Positions 31,812 through 43,749 of a stretch of DNA of 64,000 bases are shown here, piece after piece. The notes under the pieces are model-generated. The model saw nothing but the letters and a program-made list of their open reading frames with translations, did no database searches and was not told where the DNA came from. The stretch is taken from positions 28,105,890 to 28,169,889 of the forward strand of contig OY829328.1 in NCBI GenBank assembly GCA_963691655.1, read 5' to 3'. The first letter of the stretch is position 1; each line of letters begins with the position of its first letter. Source of the DNA: Toxonevra muliebris. Lineage: Eukaryota; Arthropoda; Insecta; Diptera; Pallopteridae. The position numbers were made by a program, and so were the translations under genes.

Positions 31812-33420
31812 CTAAATATAAGCGAAATAAGACTCCAGCACGTCTTTTTTAAAAGAGGATTTTACATAAGTAACCGAAAGAAATATCTTTCCGAAAATTC
31901 TCCTTCTTCCCTGAGCCAGAGCTGGCCATTCACATAGAATGTAAGTTGTCATCTCGTCTCTGCGGGCAATATTATCTAATGCCAAATAGCAGTCAAAGTC
32001 CGCTTTAGTGTGAAAAATTAACTGATAATGGGTGATGAGAACGGCAAATGGGGCTAATGTGCACAGTAGACAGTTCAACATTACAGGTAAAAAAATAAAA
32101 TCGAATCTAAATTATTTTTGCAAGGCAATTTCGAAAAAAATTTTTTTTTTTAAATTTTCCTTATATTTTCGGCATTCACAGTTGGATCTTAAAGTATGAT
32201 ATATCGATGTTTTTGTCTCAAGGAGACCAATTTTTTATCTTCAGAAGTCATTGACCTCAAGTACACCGTTGTAGTATTTACCCATCAGATCTCAGTTCTT
32301 ACCACCCTAATGCACCACCTTAATGTCAGAATAAACATTATACTTTTTCTAAAAAAGTTTTTCGATATTTCCAGCAGAAGTATTGTAAACAAATTTTTTT
32401 TTTACCGAACGTAGGGGTCGCCTAATTTCATAAACTTCGGCAGTGACTCTTACTTCAATATGATCAATTGGACCAAATTCGAATTGACTGAGCCCCCATG
32501 CTTGCAGTTCTATACGCAAGAGCAGCAAGGAAGCATTACAATACTAAAAAGAAATAATTGAACTACCAGGTTAGCACAAGTAAAATAACTTCATAGTTTT
32601 CTTTGCTAAACTTAATTATTTTCACAGCATATCCATGCCATTCTCAAAACAACGAGCGTTTTGTTCATGTAGTACATAAATCTGCCATGGCGGTCTCCGA
32701 TGAACTACGCATGGGCCATATTTTTTCTAAATTCAAGAGCCACCAGAAATACAGCCAACTTGAATAACGCCGAAATATGATAGATTAAAGTTTTCATTAT
32801 TTGGTTTTATTTCTATTTTTTTAATTCATGTTGTAGAAGTTGAGATATGATGGGTAAGTATTAGAAGAGGGTACTGAAGCTCAATGGCTTTTGAAGCATG
32901 AAGTTGGTCTCCTTGAGACAAAAACATCAATGTATCATACTTTAAGATCCGACTGTGAATGCCGAAGATATAACGAAAAATTTTAAAAGGCGACCCTTAC
33001 GTTCGGTCAAAAAAAAAAATTTTTTTTCGGAATTGCCTTGCAAAAATAATTTAGATTCGAAGGTGTACGTCGCACTTTTTTTTTCTGGTACGGTCTAATG
33101 CACAGTCGATGATCCTTTTCTCGTTATTTCATCGGCGGTCTGATAACCAGCAATGTTGCTGAGGCCAGGCGCCCAATGGATGAATCAGCGCTGAAGACTC
33201 TCAAAACACACTTTTTACAATTTTCGAAGAAAAAATCTATGAAAAGAATGCCAAGAGAGTTGCCTTGCTGTCAGAAAAATTACAATAAGGGCAGTTTTTA
33301 AACCTCTGTGGAGGTTTGTATTCGCACCAGGTTTCTAGTATTGGGTCCAACCACCCCGGGACCAGAACGGCAATCCATCACAATGGATCCGTCTGCATAA
33401 CAATTAAGATTAAATGAACC
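31812..33420 (-). pseudogene. Non-LTR retrotransposon RNase H and C-terminus, split by an insertion
   Basis: The minus strand gives YADGSIVMDCRSGPGVVG near 33400 (RNase H start, first Asp). It gives LSNIAGYQTADEITRKGSST near 33130-33190 (the GHS-IAGNE-ADE-AR block). After about 1 kb of inserted sequence it gives TYILCEWPALAQGRRRIFGK near 31890-31940 (the LC-CPAL C-terminal block). All three are in one order and strand, so one LOA/I/R1-group LINE copy was cut by the foldback element at 32095-33075. Many stops show it is long dead. Confidence 0.65.
32095..33075. mobile_element. Foldback element with arms of about 180-200 bp
   Basis: The left arm (from about 32100: AATCTAAATTATTTTTGCAA, TTTTCGGCATTCACAGT, TTGTCTCAAGGAGACCAA) is repeated inverted at 32865-33065. 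The right arm contains an extra segment, CCGAACGTAAGGGTCGCC in reverse. On the left this lies outside the arm, near 32406, so the element has been internally rearranged. The centre is non-coding. It sits inside the LINE pseudogene spanning 31812-33420. Confidence 0.65.
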
Positions 33421-33439
33421 GAAATTAAGACATTAGCCA

Positions 33440-34260
33440 GCTGAATCGAATCTGGAAGAAAATACAACATTGCATTTTTTACTGAAGCATAGGTCCCTAC
33501 CCATACAATCCCATAGAGATAGATTGTAGAAGTTTTAGCTGAACAGGTGTCCATACATTTTTAATAATCTATGTATAACTGACTAAACTTTAAGACAAAA
33601 ATGTGTGGAAATATAGGCGAATTTTTTAACTTATAATAACTTCCAAAATAATGTTTCTATTTGGTTACAGAGAAAGTTTATTGCTCATGATTTTACATTA
33701 TATCGGGGTTCACCAATTACAACTACACCCTTTAAAATACACAAAAATATAACACAATATCTTTTACAAATTTTTTTAATTGATCAAAATGAGTTAATGT
33801 ACCTAATTTGAGGAATTTTTGAGAACTTAAAAGATCTTTTTGGTATATGTATTTTATTTCGCAGTTTGAAATCATTGAATCGAACTGGAGGTTAATTTTT
33901 CCAAATGTCGAATTCTTATGTCTCCATAAAGAATTCTTTAGAATAGCTTTAGTGATAAATTTTGAGGTATTGGGTTTTTGCTTAGAAAATGTTATGAAAA
34001 CTAAATTTTTGGATGCAAAAACTAAGTTCTAAGCTTAAGTTAACTCAATATTCCTCTTATTTAGGAGCACTCCTTAAATTGCTTAGTGGGAATGAGTAGT
34101 AGCATGCAGACCTTTGAACTGAACCCGTAATTTAAATCCAAATCCCGAATCTGAACCCGAATCAGATTGGTTGACGGATTCAAATTCATGCCAATTTAAA
34201 GAGAATTTTGAACAAAAAACCCCAAAGCAGTAAGTAAGAGCATCCCACTGACTATCGTCG
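33440..34260. other. Gene-free stretch
   Basis: Nothing recognisable. The repeated phrase AACCCGAATCTG-like near 34120-34165 is a short local repeat. Confidence 0.4.
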
Positions 34261-34261
34261 G

Positions 34262-34470
34262 TAAGTAGAGGCGTATGATTTTTTTATTGCTGACGAGTGA
34301 AAATATAAGCAGTGGTGTATGACTAGTTGAAATTGACGAATAGGAGCATATGATTGGGTAGAGTCAATGAGTAGTCGCTTATGACTAGGTAAGGATAAGG
34401 CTGATTAGACCTGAAAAATAGTGGCGCAAAACTAGATTAAACTAATAAATAGGAGTTAAATGACTAAATA
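34262..34470 (+). repeat. Degenerate minisatellite, about 31-bp unit
   Basis: Successive units such as TGGTGTATGACTAGTTGAAA (plus TTGACGAATAG), GAGCATATGATTGGGTAGAG (plus TCAATGAGTAG) and TCGCTTATGACTAGGTAAGG share a TATGA-TAGGT-GA---GA-TAG pattern at 31-34 base spacing. About six units can be made out, strongly diverged. A related stretch lies near 31530-31660. Confidence 0.45.
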
Positions 34471-34479
34471 AGAGTTCGT

Positions 34480-36370
34480 AATCCTGCTAAAAAGGGAAAG
34501 ATTTTATATTTTTATCGATTCTAACTATCTATGCATTTCGACCTATGAGCATGAATTTGAATGGAACGTCTGTATGTAGTCACCACTACGTATGAGTATT
34601 ATTAATTCCATGTGGTGTTTATGGTATACCATGCATAAATAACAACATGCTAGTTTAAGTCAAAAATTCAATCAATTCAACAACAAAATGTGCAATCAAT
34701 GTACATAGGTTTCGTAATTAAGATCAAAGAATTATTAAAGTTATTTGGTTACACTGTGAGAAATATTTTTTGGACATGGAGTTCGAATTTTGATTGTGCA
34801 AGAAAAAGGATAACTGAGTTATCCTGCATGCACAGTTTTTCTATGTGAGTAAGGTTGAGTACTTTTTTTTGATTTGGAACTTTTGCCGTGCAACGAACTA
34901 TTTATTACTTTATAACTTAATGAATGAATAAATAGAAAGCATGATAAAGTCTTTGTAAATTTGATATTTATTTGTAATTTTCCCACCTCTAGATAGCGCG
35001 TTAAAAAGGGGGAAGGAGGGAGAAAGGCATGCGGTTTTCATAAAAAATTTTCACAGAATTCTAAGTAAAACTCTAAAATTTGTCTTGACATTCTTTCGTT
35101 TTTAAATTGACTTTTTAAAATGAAATAGAACGCAATTCAGAAACTTCCATTTTTTTATTTTTTAATATTTTGTACTACGTGAATCTTAAAAATTCTATTT
35201 TAAATGGAAAGAATATTTTTATCAAGACAAAATTTTGCAGTATTATTGGCAATATTGTGAACATTACTTTACGACAACCACATGCCGTCTCTCCTTCATT
35301 ATCTCTTTTTATCCCTTAATTTTTTTACTATCTGGTGGTTTTATTTATTTACGAATTTTGACGTTTCTTTCTTGGCATCTCCTTTTTATTTTTGTGCGCC
35401 ATTCCATGAATTTCTGGTCCAGAATGTGTAAAACTAAAAGAGAGAGAGGGAGAGAGAGTTTTTTTTTTAATTATGTTACATTTATGTTTTATTAAACATA
35501 TTTTTATAATTTTTAATTAATATTAAAATTTTTCAGGAACATCAATGAACATGAATCAATGACCTTGCCTCCTAGCATCCAATTCATCCCCATTCAAGAG
35601 CTTTTCGTTTATCATTTTTTTTCGAGATCGCTTATCACCATAAATAATTCAAATTTATAGAGATTTGCCCGTCTCTATATACATTGTTGTTGTGATGACT
35701 ACATTTGTACATTAACCTGAAATTAACGTAATTGACATGAACTTAAGTCATGACTATGAAAATTAAATCTAGAGGTTAAATTATAGAAAAAATGTTTTCT
35801 ATTTTTTAATTATTTTCAAAATTTTCGAACTCTGTTCTGGATGCAAATTTCAAGCCAAAAAAAAAAAAAAAAAACTCAGTAAATGCAGTATGGCTCAGTA
35901 ACACTTCCTCTTTCAGAATTCGAAGATAAGCAAAAAGTCTGTATATGTTAAATAGTGTTATTGTGGTAAACACATATACAAACTTAAATTCCTATGAATA
36001 CATATTTTATAGACTTATAGATAGATTATAATTACGTGCAAAATTTAATACTATTTTAGTATTAGGTTGTTGTTGTATGACTAACTATATAGATATGTAT
36101 ATACCTATAAATATATATAATATTGAAGTATTTATCGTATGTACATTGTACATCTTTATCTTTTATATTATTCATGAGCTTAACTAATTACCATGAAATA
36201 ATGTCATAATATAATAAATTTTACTAGAAGTAAGTTAGTGTGATAAATTTCATTTAATTGAAATTTAAGTTCAAAGAGAAAATGTAGTAGAAAAGTAATT
36301 TAATTTTCAAAAATAAGTATTAAATAAAATTACAACAATATTAAATTTTGATACATACGGAGACAGTGAA
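34480..36370. other. Gene-free AT-rich stretch
   Basis: No gene. There is GA-rich sequence near 35440-35458 and a poly-A run of about 18 near 35859-35876. Sequence near 35870-35930 (CTCAGTAAATGCAG, ATGGCTCAGTAACACTTCCT) faintly resembles part of the 26.9-kb repeat. No element boundary could be drawn. Confidence 0.4.
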
Positions 36371-36376
36371 TAATAA

Positions 36377-37083
36377 CACTGTTCTACAAATGGAAACTTT
36401 TGAAAACGAGCAGAGACGGGACAAACGCACTTACGGTAATGGGGGGTCGCTGAGTCCGAATCCATGGTCCGTTTCGCTCTGCTACGTTACAATTTTTTTT
36501 ATTGGCATCAACATTTTTAAAATTAAAAAAAAAAAATAATAATAATAATGTAGTTCATATATTTTTTCATCAAAACATCCATTTTTACAAAAAAAAATTT
36601 TTAATTTTTTTTTATTTTTAAACTTTTTTTTTTAATTAATCTCTTTTTTCGTAATTTTTTCATCCTAGTTATTATCGTTCACTTTTATCTCGCTTATCTT
36701 AAGGGCTCAACGACAAAGTGCCATATGGCACCGTTAGGCATTACTGGGTTAAGCTAACAACGACATAAAAGTGAACGATGAACACGAGGATGAAAAAAAT
36801 TACGAAAAAATAAATTAATTAAAAAAAAATTTGTTTTTTAAATTTTTAAAATTAAAAAATAAATAAAATCTAAAATTTTTTTTTTGTAAAAATGGATGTA
36901 TTGATGAAAAAAATATGAATTGCATTTTTAATTTTTTTTTTCTTTCAATTTTAAAAATTTTGATGTCAATAAAAATATTGTGATGTAACAGAGCAAAACG
37001 GACCACGGATTCAGACTCAGCGACCTCCCATTACCCTAAGTGCGTTTGTCCCGTCTCTGCTCATTTTTGGCTGTTGAACAGTG
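36377..37083. mobile_element. 707-bp foldback palindrome with a piggyBac-like MITE core as loop
   Basis: The left arm (36377-36698) and right arm (36753-37083) are reverse complements over about 325 bp. Examples are GCAGAGACGGGACAAACGCA and its inverse at 37035-37060, GGTCGCTGAGTCCGAATCCA and its inverse at 37005-37030, and ATCGTTCACTTTTAT near the centre on both sides. The loop (36699-36752) is bounded by TTAA and contains TGCCATATGGCA. It matches the start of the MITEs at 23570 and 51142 in reverse. No coding sequence. A transcript would form a very long hairpin. Confidence 0.8.
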
Positions 37084-37089
37084 GAATAG

Positions 37090-39220
37090 TTGTAATATTA
37101 AAATATTAAACTTTAACTATTGGATTAAGTTTTGAAAAGCAATTCATAATTAAATATTGTGTAATTAATTTTTGTTGTTTAAACTATCAATAGAAAAATT
37201 TTATTATCACAAATGATAAATAAGAATATAATTTCTTTTTAGAGTGTTATAACTTTGCACTTCCTCAAGCTGTACCATTCAAACCCTAGAATAGTTCTAG
37301 GTTTCTCTATACACGCATTTGAATTATGTATGTCCGTATATACAAGCTTATAACTCCAGTTGTTATAATACTGATATCTCTCTTTATTTTTGCCTTTTCC
37401 ATACGAATTGAAAAAAATTTAACTAATTAATCTTGGACCTATTACTTTAAAACTTTCAAATAATATTATTTGTTTACTCCGCAATAATATACGAATATTT
37501 ACATAATTAATAAAGCAATTGAATTTTGTTTTTTGGTTTGAGAATATACAATTTATGGTTTGAAATTATGGTGCGTGCAATAGAGTTTACGTTGCTTGAA
37601 ATGAATCCGTAAATAATGAATCCAGAGAATATACAAGTGTGAGAATTTGATTTGATAATGTCACTTATGCATAGAATTGTGGTTTTGAAATACATATGTA
37701 GACATTACGTCGCCTGAGAATTGATTTGGCATATAGGCATAGGAATACTTATACACATACGCCAAATCAATCCTCAGGCGACGATTAGCTATTAATTACA
37801 ATTTAAATGATTTGCTAATTAATGATTGGCATTATTGATTTGTGTGTCATAAATAAAGTGCTTAAAGAAAACAAAAATAAAGTATTTGCTTTGTTTTTGC
37901 GGTTGCGTTTAAGGTAGGACTAAAGTTCTACATGTGAAAAAACGACAAATTTTAACATTATTGCTAGGTTTTTTTTTGTAAGATTTTTTAGACTTTCAAG
38001 AATACAACTTTTTTTTTTCAATTTTAATTTGAAATTAAAGAGGGCACCATGTCCAACGTCCAGTCTCATGGACGAGAGTTAATCTCCAAAACGGTAAATC
38101 TAAAACAAAAAAGAAAATTGCATATTGTAGATAAAACTTTCTCCCACAAGAATAAACCACAAAAAATAAATTTGCAGGCTTTTGAAAATAAATGAAAAAA
38201 ACATGCTCGTTTTTCGGATGGTTTTCCTCTGAAACGGTTGATTCTTGTGGAAGAAAGCTTTATCTAACAGTCAATGGTCGTCGATGTCACCGTCAAAGCG
38301 CTATACATTAAACCATACCGTAGCACCTGCTGGCAAGAGTTATTCTTCGCTTGATCTCAAGGCTCGTTTCTAAAAGGATATTCAAAACAAGTTTTTGTGG
38401 TTTGAAATGATCTAGAAAACACAAAACTTGTTACTTTAAAAAAATGTTTAAGAAAAGTTTTAGCTTTCAAACGTTATTAACCTTTTAATTTGGAAGTGAT
38501 CAAGTGGTAAATTTTACCTTTTAATTTTACTAAAAAATTTTAGTAAAAAAGAGATTTTTCGATAATTACTTGTTCTTTGAAAACAAGCTACTTACTACAT
38601 TTTTAATTAAAATAAATACAAAATTTTAATATTTTTTACAGTTCAACAAAACTGGCACTTTATTTCACAAACCTTTTTTTGAATACAACAAAAATGAAAA
38701 ACAAATGTAAAGAGAGGGTAAAATTTACTATCACCTTCACAGTTAAAGGTTAAAAACTTAATATTCCGACACACTCCCTTTTTTGAGTTTTGCCCACTAA
38801 CGGTGCCTTGTATGCCGTGACTCTTTGTCTATTCGTACCAGGTATTTCATTTTGTTCTCGTTCACTGATAGACCCACTCGAGACTCATTTTCTCTTGTAA
38901 AATATAGTGCAGGAAATGCCGTAGCTCGAAATATTTTTTCCAGCATAAGATTGAAGAAAGAGTTCTAATTTTCAATGCGTTGGTGGCGTTGGCCGATGGT
39001 TAATTTATTAGGTTTGAAGCTACACTGATAAGGTGCAGTCTTTAACACAAAATGTGCAATAGAATCTTATAAGTGATATTGAGGAGAATCCTGGGATCGC
39101 CTTTCTTGTGAATTGGATAGAGTAGGGTCAGGTTTCAATTACTGGACATGTTTTCATCCGATTATATTCTGCATAAGAGTTCGTGTATGCGTTTAAGCGT
39201 GTAAGCTTTTAACCTCCAAG
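37090..39220. other. Gene-free stretch
   Basis: No gene was recognised. Positions 38060-38290 contain opposed similar phrases (TAGATAAAACTTTCTCCCAC and GAAGAAAGCTTTATCTAAC; AATCTCCAAAACGGT and CTGAAACGGTTGATTC), suggesting a decayed inverted-repeat element. The strong hairpin at 37708-37783 is listed separately. Confidence 0.4.
37708..37783. ncRNA. Pre-miRNA-sized hairpin, function unknown
   Basis: CGTCGCCTGAGAATTGATTT followed by GGC (37708-37730) pairs with GCCAAATCAATCCTCAGGCG followed by ACG (37761-37783). The 23-bp stem has one mismatch and a 30-base loop. The size fits a microRNA precursor on either strand, but I recognise no known microRNA seed. It could equally be a tiny MITE. Confidence 0.3.
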
Positions 39221-39229
39221 ATACCTGCT

Positions 39230-40480
39230 TTCATCTTTCCGCCAAAAATTATCCCTTTCAACAATGGCTAAATACCTAGGGGTAATTATTGATGCTAAGC
39301 TAAACTGGAAAGCAATTATTGTACAATGGGTTAAAAAGATCTGCATATGCCTGTAAAAAATCCTTCGGCAAAAGATGGGGTCTGAAACCTAAAATTGTAC
39401 ACTGAATGTATATAGCGGTGGTTAAACCGATTCTCACATATGGGGCTATAGTAATGGGCAGCTGATAATGGATGCTGATAAATCTGTTGCCCATTGGCCC
39501 TTTCCCTAAATGCACTGCATCAAATAGTGCGGTAAGACTAAGAGATGCTGGACAAGTAAGACCTACGGTCACAGAAACATCCTTTACACATTACCCAATT
39601 TTCTTAATGAACTTGCAAACTATCTAAAACTGAAAATCAACCTTGAAAAAGTATTCAGGGTTTCCTTTTCTACTAGGAATGACTGGAAGGACAGCAAGTA
39701 CCATAAACAATCTGACATAACTCTCTACACCGACGGGTCTAAATGGGATTGCGGTATAGGGGCAGGGATATACTCAGCAAACTTAAGTATATCACAATCC
39801 ATTAGCCTTTCAAACACTGCTAGCATTTTCCGGGCAGAAGTAATGGCAATTAGGGAGGCGTGCCGTATTTTAGAATCATTTGATATAACAGGGAAAAATA
39901 TTAAACTATTCTCTGATAACCAAGCCGCTGTCAAAGCTTTAAGTTCACCTATTACCAAATCCAAACTGCTCTGGCAGTGCAAGTAGCACTTCACTAGACT
40001 AGGAACCATAGCCAACACATCTCCCATATGTGGCCGATGCACTGGCTAAGCAATGCTTCTCTCAGCAATCCTCGCTAATGGAGCAGGTTCTCATTCTCAG
40101 AGGAGTCTCAGAGGAAAATATGAGAACACTTCCAATACCAAGCCAGCCTCAGATAACTAAGAAATTCTGGCCCTGTTACAGCGCTGCAAGAACTGATAAC
40201 CTAATCACTAGAACCCGAACTGATATAGTAAGATTAACTACTGTTAGTACAGGTCAGGGGCCAATAGGTGTTCGTGCAACCAAAATAGTCATCCCCTTCA
40301 ACGCTCACTGCCGGAACTGCAACGGAAGGAGCTTTGAAGAACCGGTCCGCCCCTTGCAAAACATGACCCCACCAGCTGTTTAAACCTTTTTTCAACGACA
40401 CAGTAGGCTTCAATGACATCTGCTATAAAATTTTCGTCTTTTTTATATTTGCAGGAAGTGGCCTCGGTTTTCTAACCGAT
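39230..40480 (+). pseudogene. Non-LTR retrotransposon RT end, RNase H and C-terminus (decayed)
   Basis: The plus-strand translation gives MAKYLGVIIDAKLNWKAI (39264 onward, the post-catalytic RT block). It then gives ITLYTDGSKWDCGIGAGIYS (about 39717-39776, RNase H first Asp), FRAEVMAIREACRILE (Glu), and NIKLFSDNQAAVKALSSPIT (Asp). Next is MADALAKQC (40030, last Asp block, after a frameshift), and finally a degenerate CRNCNGRSFEEPVRPLQN region. Block order fits LOA/I/R1-group LINEs. At least six stops or frameshifts are present. The upstream part of RT and the endonuclease are not recognisable. Confidence 0.78.
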
Positions 40481-40489
40481 AGTCAGGCA

Positions 40490-42885
40490 TCTTAATTTTT
40501 CGAGTAATTTGCAGACCTCATTCCTATCCACAAAAATCTCAATATCATCGCACTTACGTTTTTTTGCCTCTCTTTTCTTCCATCTGAAAAGACGTTTACC
40601 CTCCCTCCTAGCGTTGCAATTGGGAAAACTGTAGTATTTTTGATTCAGTAGCGTGGTACCACGTACCGTCGACGGTGGTAGCTTAATATCTCTTCGGTGG
40701 CCATACGAATAGAGGGGGAGATGTGTGTTCACTGCGCGCATATATCATCATGTTTGCCCATTTTAATTTGATTCTTCTAAGTATAAATCACACAGATTCT
40801 TTTCTTCTGGCTTTACTCTTACCATTCGTTTGAAAATTGTAATTACAATGGACAACAATAAAAAAAAATAACAGCTAGAAAATATAGAAAAGTTTTTTTT
40901 TTTTTAAATCATTTAATAAATGAAACCCCAAATCCTTTAAAAGAAGTTACCTATTACAAAATACAATCGTAGAAAAAAAGAATACAATAACAAAACAACA
41001 ATATGGAGTAAGTAAAAAAAAAAGACGAAAAAGAAACCGGAAATAATAATCAACTACAAACACTCACTTATTTTACACACATACATACAAATGTAGGATT
41101 GCATTGTGAGAACAGTGAGCATTGAGCAGCGCGCACTGCCATAGAACATCATAGTCAAAGTTTCATTACGATTCTATTCCATTCTTGGCAGTCAGCAGAA
41201 GCAATGATGTGCTACCAACTACTGCCACTTCTACTCCAAACTACAATAGAACTGAAGGCGCTCGCTGTGATGCTGATGAATTTTCAACATCACGTACATG
41301 TGAGCAACGAACGTGTTCCTATTGCGATGTAAGGAAGCGTATGAAAAACGCTTCAACATGTAGAATTTCAAGATGTTGGATACTGGTGAAGAGTAGAAGC
41401 AGAAGTAGAAGTAGAAGATATATGTGTTAAAAATATATGAAAAAAAAAAAATAGGAAAAAGAGAACAATGATGTTGCTCTTGCTGGTGGATGAGAATGAT
41501 GATGATGCTGCAAACAAATGAAGGAATGTAAGCAGTACTAGCTACTGCGGCGAGGAAGTAGATGATTATGAAGAAGATAATAGAAGAAAAAGAAGACATC
41601 TCTATGAAATGCTGTGCGTCGTGGTATCTACTATCAACATAAAAGTGAACAGCAAGCGACAAGACAAAATGTCATTTATCATTTTTAGGATCATGAGTGT
41701 TTTATTGCAATTAATCATTACACACACCGTTGAAACTCAAACCTCGATACACAACAAACGTGAGGCTAGTAACTAGTTTCACAAACGAACAGTTTGAGTA
41801 CTACAACTCCACATGAGATAATACGTTGCATTTGGCAACAACTACAACGTGCACATAAACTATTTTTAAAAGCAAAAAAAATTGTATTAGAATGAGGAAG
41901 AGGGGAGAGTAGAGTTAGGATGTTAGATTGTGTTACGAAATTGCCAACTCATAAACTTCAACTTTATCACAATTAAATGATTTTAAGCATTTGAACGTGA
42001 TATTAGTTTGTCTATTTTCTGTGCTCTCTTCATGTTCTTTTGCTCTATCACAGGTTGTGTATGTATAGGAATCACTCACCCTCTCTTCTCTCTGTTAGTT
42101 TAATGTTGCTACGTCATGGGTTTGCAGTTTTGTTTTTATGTTAACCTTTGATTTCAATTGATGTTGCGGTATAAATCTAGATTATTTGCCTCATGTTTGA
42201 CTATCTTGATTTTACTGTGGTGTAAGATCTTTGATGCAGGGTGAATGTATGTATGTATGTATGCATGTACACATACATATATTCATCATTCGACGTGCTA
42301 ACAAAATTAAACGTTTTCATTCTACATTCCGGCAATTCCCCATTCAAACGTATGCTTTACTAATTGAGTCATTTGTTTTTATATTACTTTGTGTTTTTGT
42401 CTTGTTGTCATCTTTTTTATATTTTTATCTATCGTTTGTTCCTTTCTTTTTTTCAAATTTAGACATATCAAGAAAATAGATACAACAGTTTGTTTATCTT
42501 TTGGTTTTTTTCTTTTCACAAATTTTTTATTCATTAAAAGTTTTCTTTCAGTTTTATGTTTTTATTAGGGAATATAAATCATATATGAGTGTGTTTTTTC
42601 ATTATTATCCTTAAGATTAAGAAAAATAATATAAACATAAATTATACACAATATACATTTGAAATGGACTACCATCCATATTTCTGTTTAAGTAAATATC
42701 CCAATAGTTTAGGTTAAGTCATTATTTCGCTTCCCCTATTGTGATATCAAAAAAAAAAAAACCTTTCCAATGTGTCTAATTAGATCGTAAAAATTCAGCT
42801 AAGTATTGAGTTGGATGTTGGACTGTTCTTGTAGAAATATAACACGAATGGAAGCGGAAAAGCTTGCCACTAGGCCGTTTTGCCA
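40490..42885. other. Gene-free stretch with simple repeats
   Basis: No gene was supported. AGAAGAAG-type purine runs near 41390-41420 and 41560-41600 create long spurious minus-strand frames (for example 41231-41662). ATGT tandem repeats lie near 42245-42265. A GC-richer patch at 40570-40740 is unclassified. Confidence 0.45.
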
Positions 42886-42894
42886 TAAAAAAAC

Positions 42895-43190
42895 GGTAAT
42901 TTGGGGTCACTGATCACGACTGGGTACTTGATTTTTCTCTATCATATCTAGTTCTTCCCCAATATGAACCTGAAGTCGGAAAAATTGGTTCATCAGGGGC
43001 TATTAAGAATTTTTTTTATTTCAACAGATAAGAATTTAATGTCGGAAGAAAAGTTGTTAAACATAAAAAAATAAATAATTTTTGTGTATATAAACTTTTC
43101 TTCCAACTCCTACCCTTCCTTTCAAAAATGGGGTTTCGAACCCATTTTTCGGAAAAAGACCGATAAAAAAAAACCGTTGAGAAAACTGTC
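42895..43190 (+). repeat. Dispersed repeat with GGTAATTTGGGGTCACTGA core
   Basis: It begins with the core shared by the copies near 225, 36435, 56337 and 62221. It continues into sequence shared with 28380-28625 (CAGGGGCTATTAAGAA, AAGAATTTAATGTCG, CCTACCCTTCC). It therefore links two repeat groups that look separate elsewhere. Non-coding, class unknown. Confidence 0.6.
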
Positions 43191-43487
43191 TTTGGATAAA
43201 TTTTTTTTTGTTACAAATTATGAGGAGTCCTAGAACATTGGAATGACCTACGAGGTACACATTTCCCATAATAATGCAAAACCCGAATTTTTTGCATTAG
43301 AGCTAAGGCACTCACACTGCGTAAGTAAATAATTGTGTGGAGCCAACAAAATTAAAAACAAATTATTTATTTGATTAAAAAAAAAACATTTGTGGTTGAA
43401 TCCTATGTGGAGCCAAAAAACAAAAAAAAAAAATTTCTTGCATTGTGTTATGACGGTATTGCCGCAAGTCAAGTTTTAATTCTCCTA

Positions 43488-43737
43488 CACTCAGAAAAAA
43501 ATCAGATGGAATCAATATGAAAATCCTACTATTTCAATAGGATTTGGTCAATGGTATTTTCCCATAATTTTAATAGTTTTTTGACTACCATTTTTTATAT
43601 AATTTAGCTATATTATGGTATATCTTATTGATTTCATGGTACAGTCCTATTGATTTCATGCTGTTACACTATTAACTTAATGGTATAAAAAGTAATGCGA
43701 CGTTTTTTATGATTAATGGGATATTTTTTTCTGAGTG
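43488..43737. mobile_element. 250-bp TA-flanked MITE
   Basis: CACTCAGAAAAAAAT at the left and ATATTTTTTTCTGAGTG at the right are inverted ends, each bordered by TA (43486-43487 and 43738-43739). An internal phrase CCTATTGATTTCATG occurs twice, near 43640 and 43645-43665, and once more loosely near 43530. The TA duplication fits a Tc1/mariner-type non-autonomous element. No coding content. Confidence 0.65.
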
Positions 43738-43749
43738 TACCACTCCTGG

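Noticed and set aside
41231..41662. 143-codon minus-strand open frame
   Set aside because: Created by purine-rich simple sequence (GAAGAAG runs) that reads as Phe/Ser/Tyr/Ile-rich low complexity. No domain.
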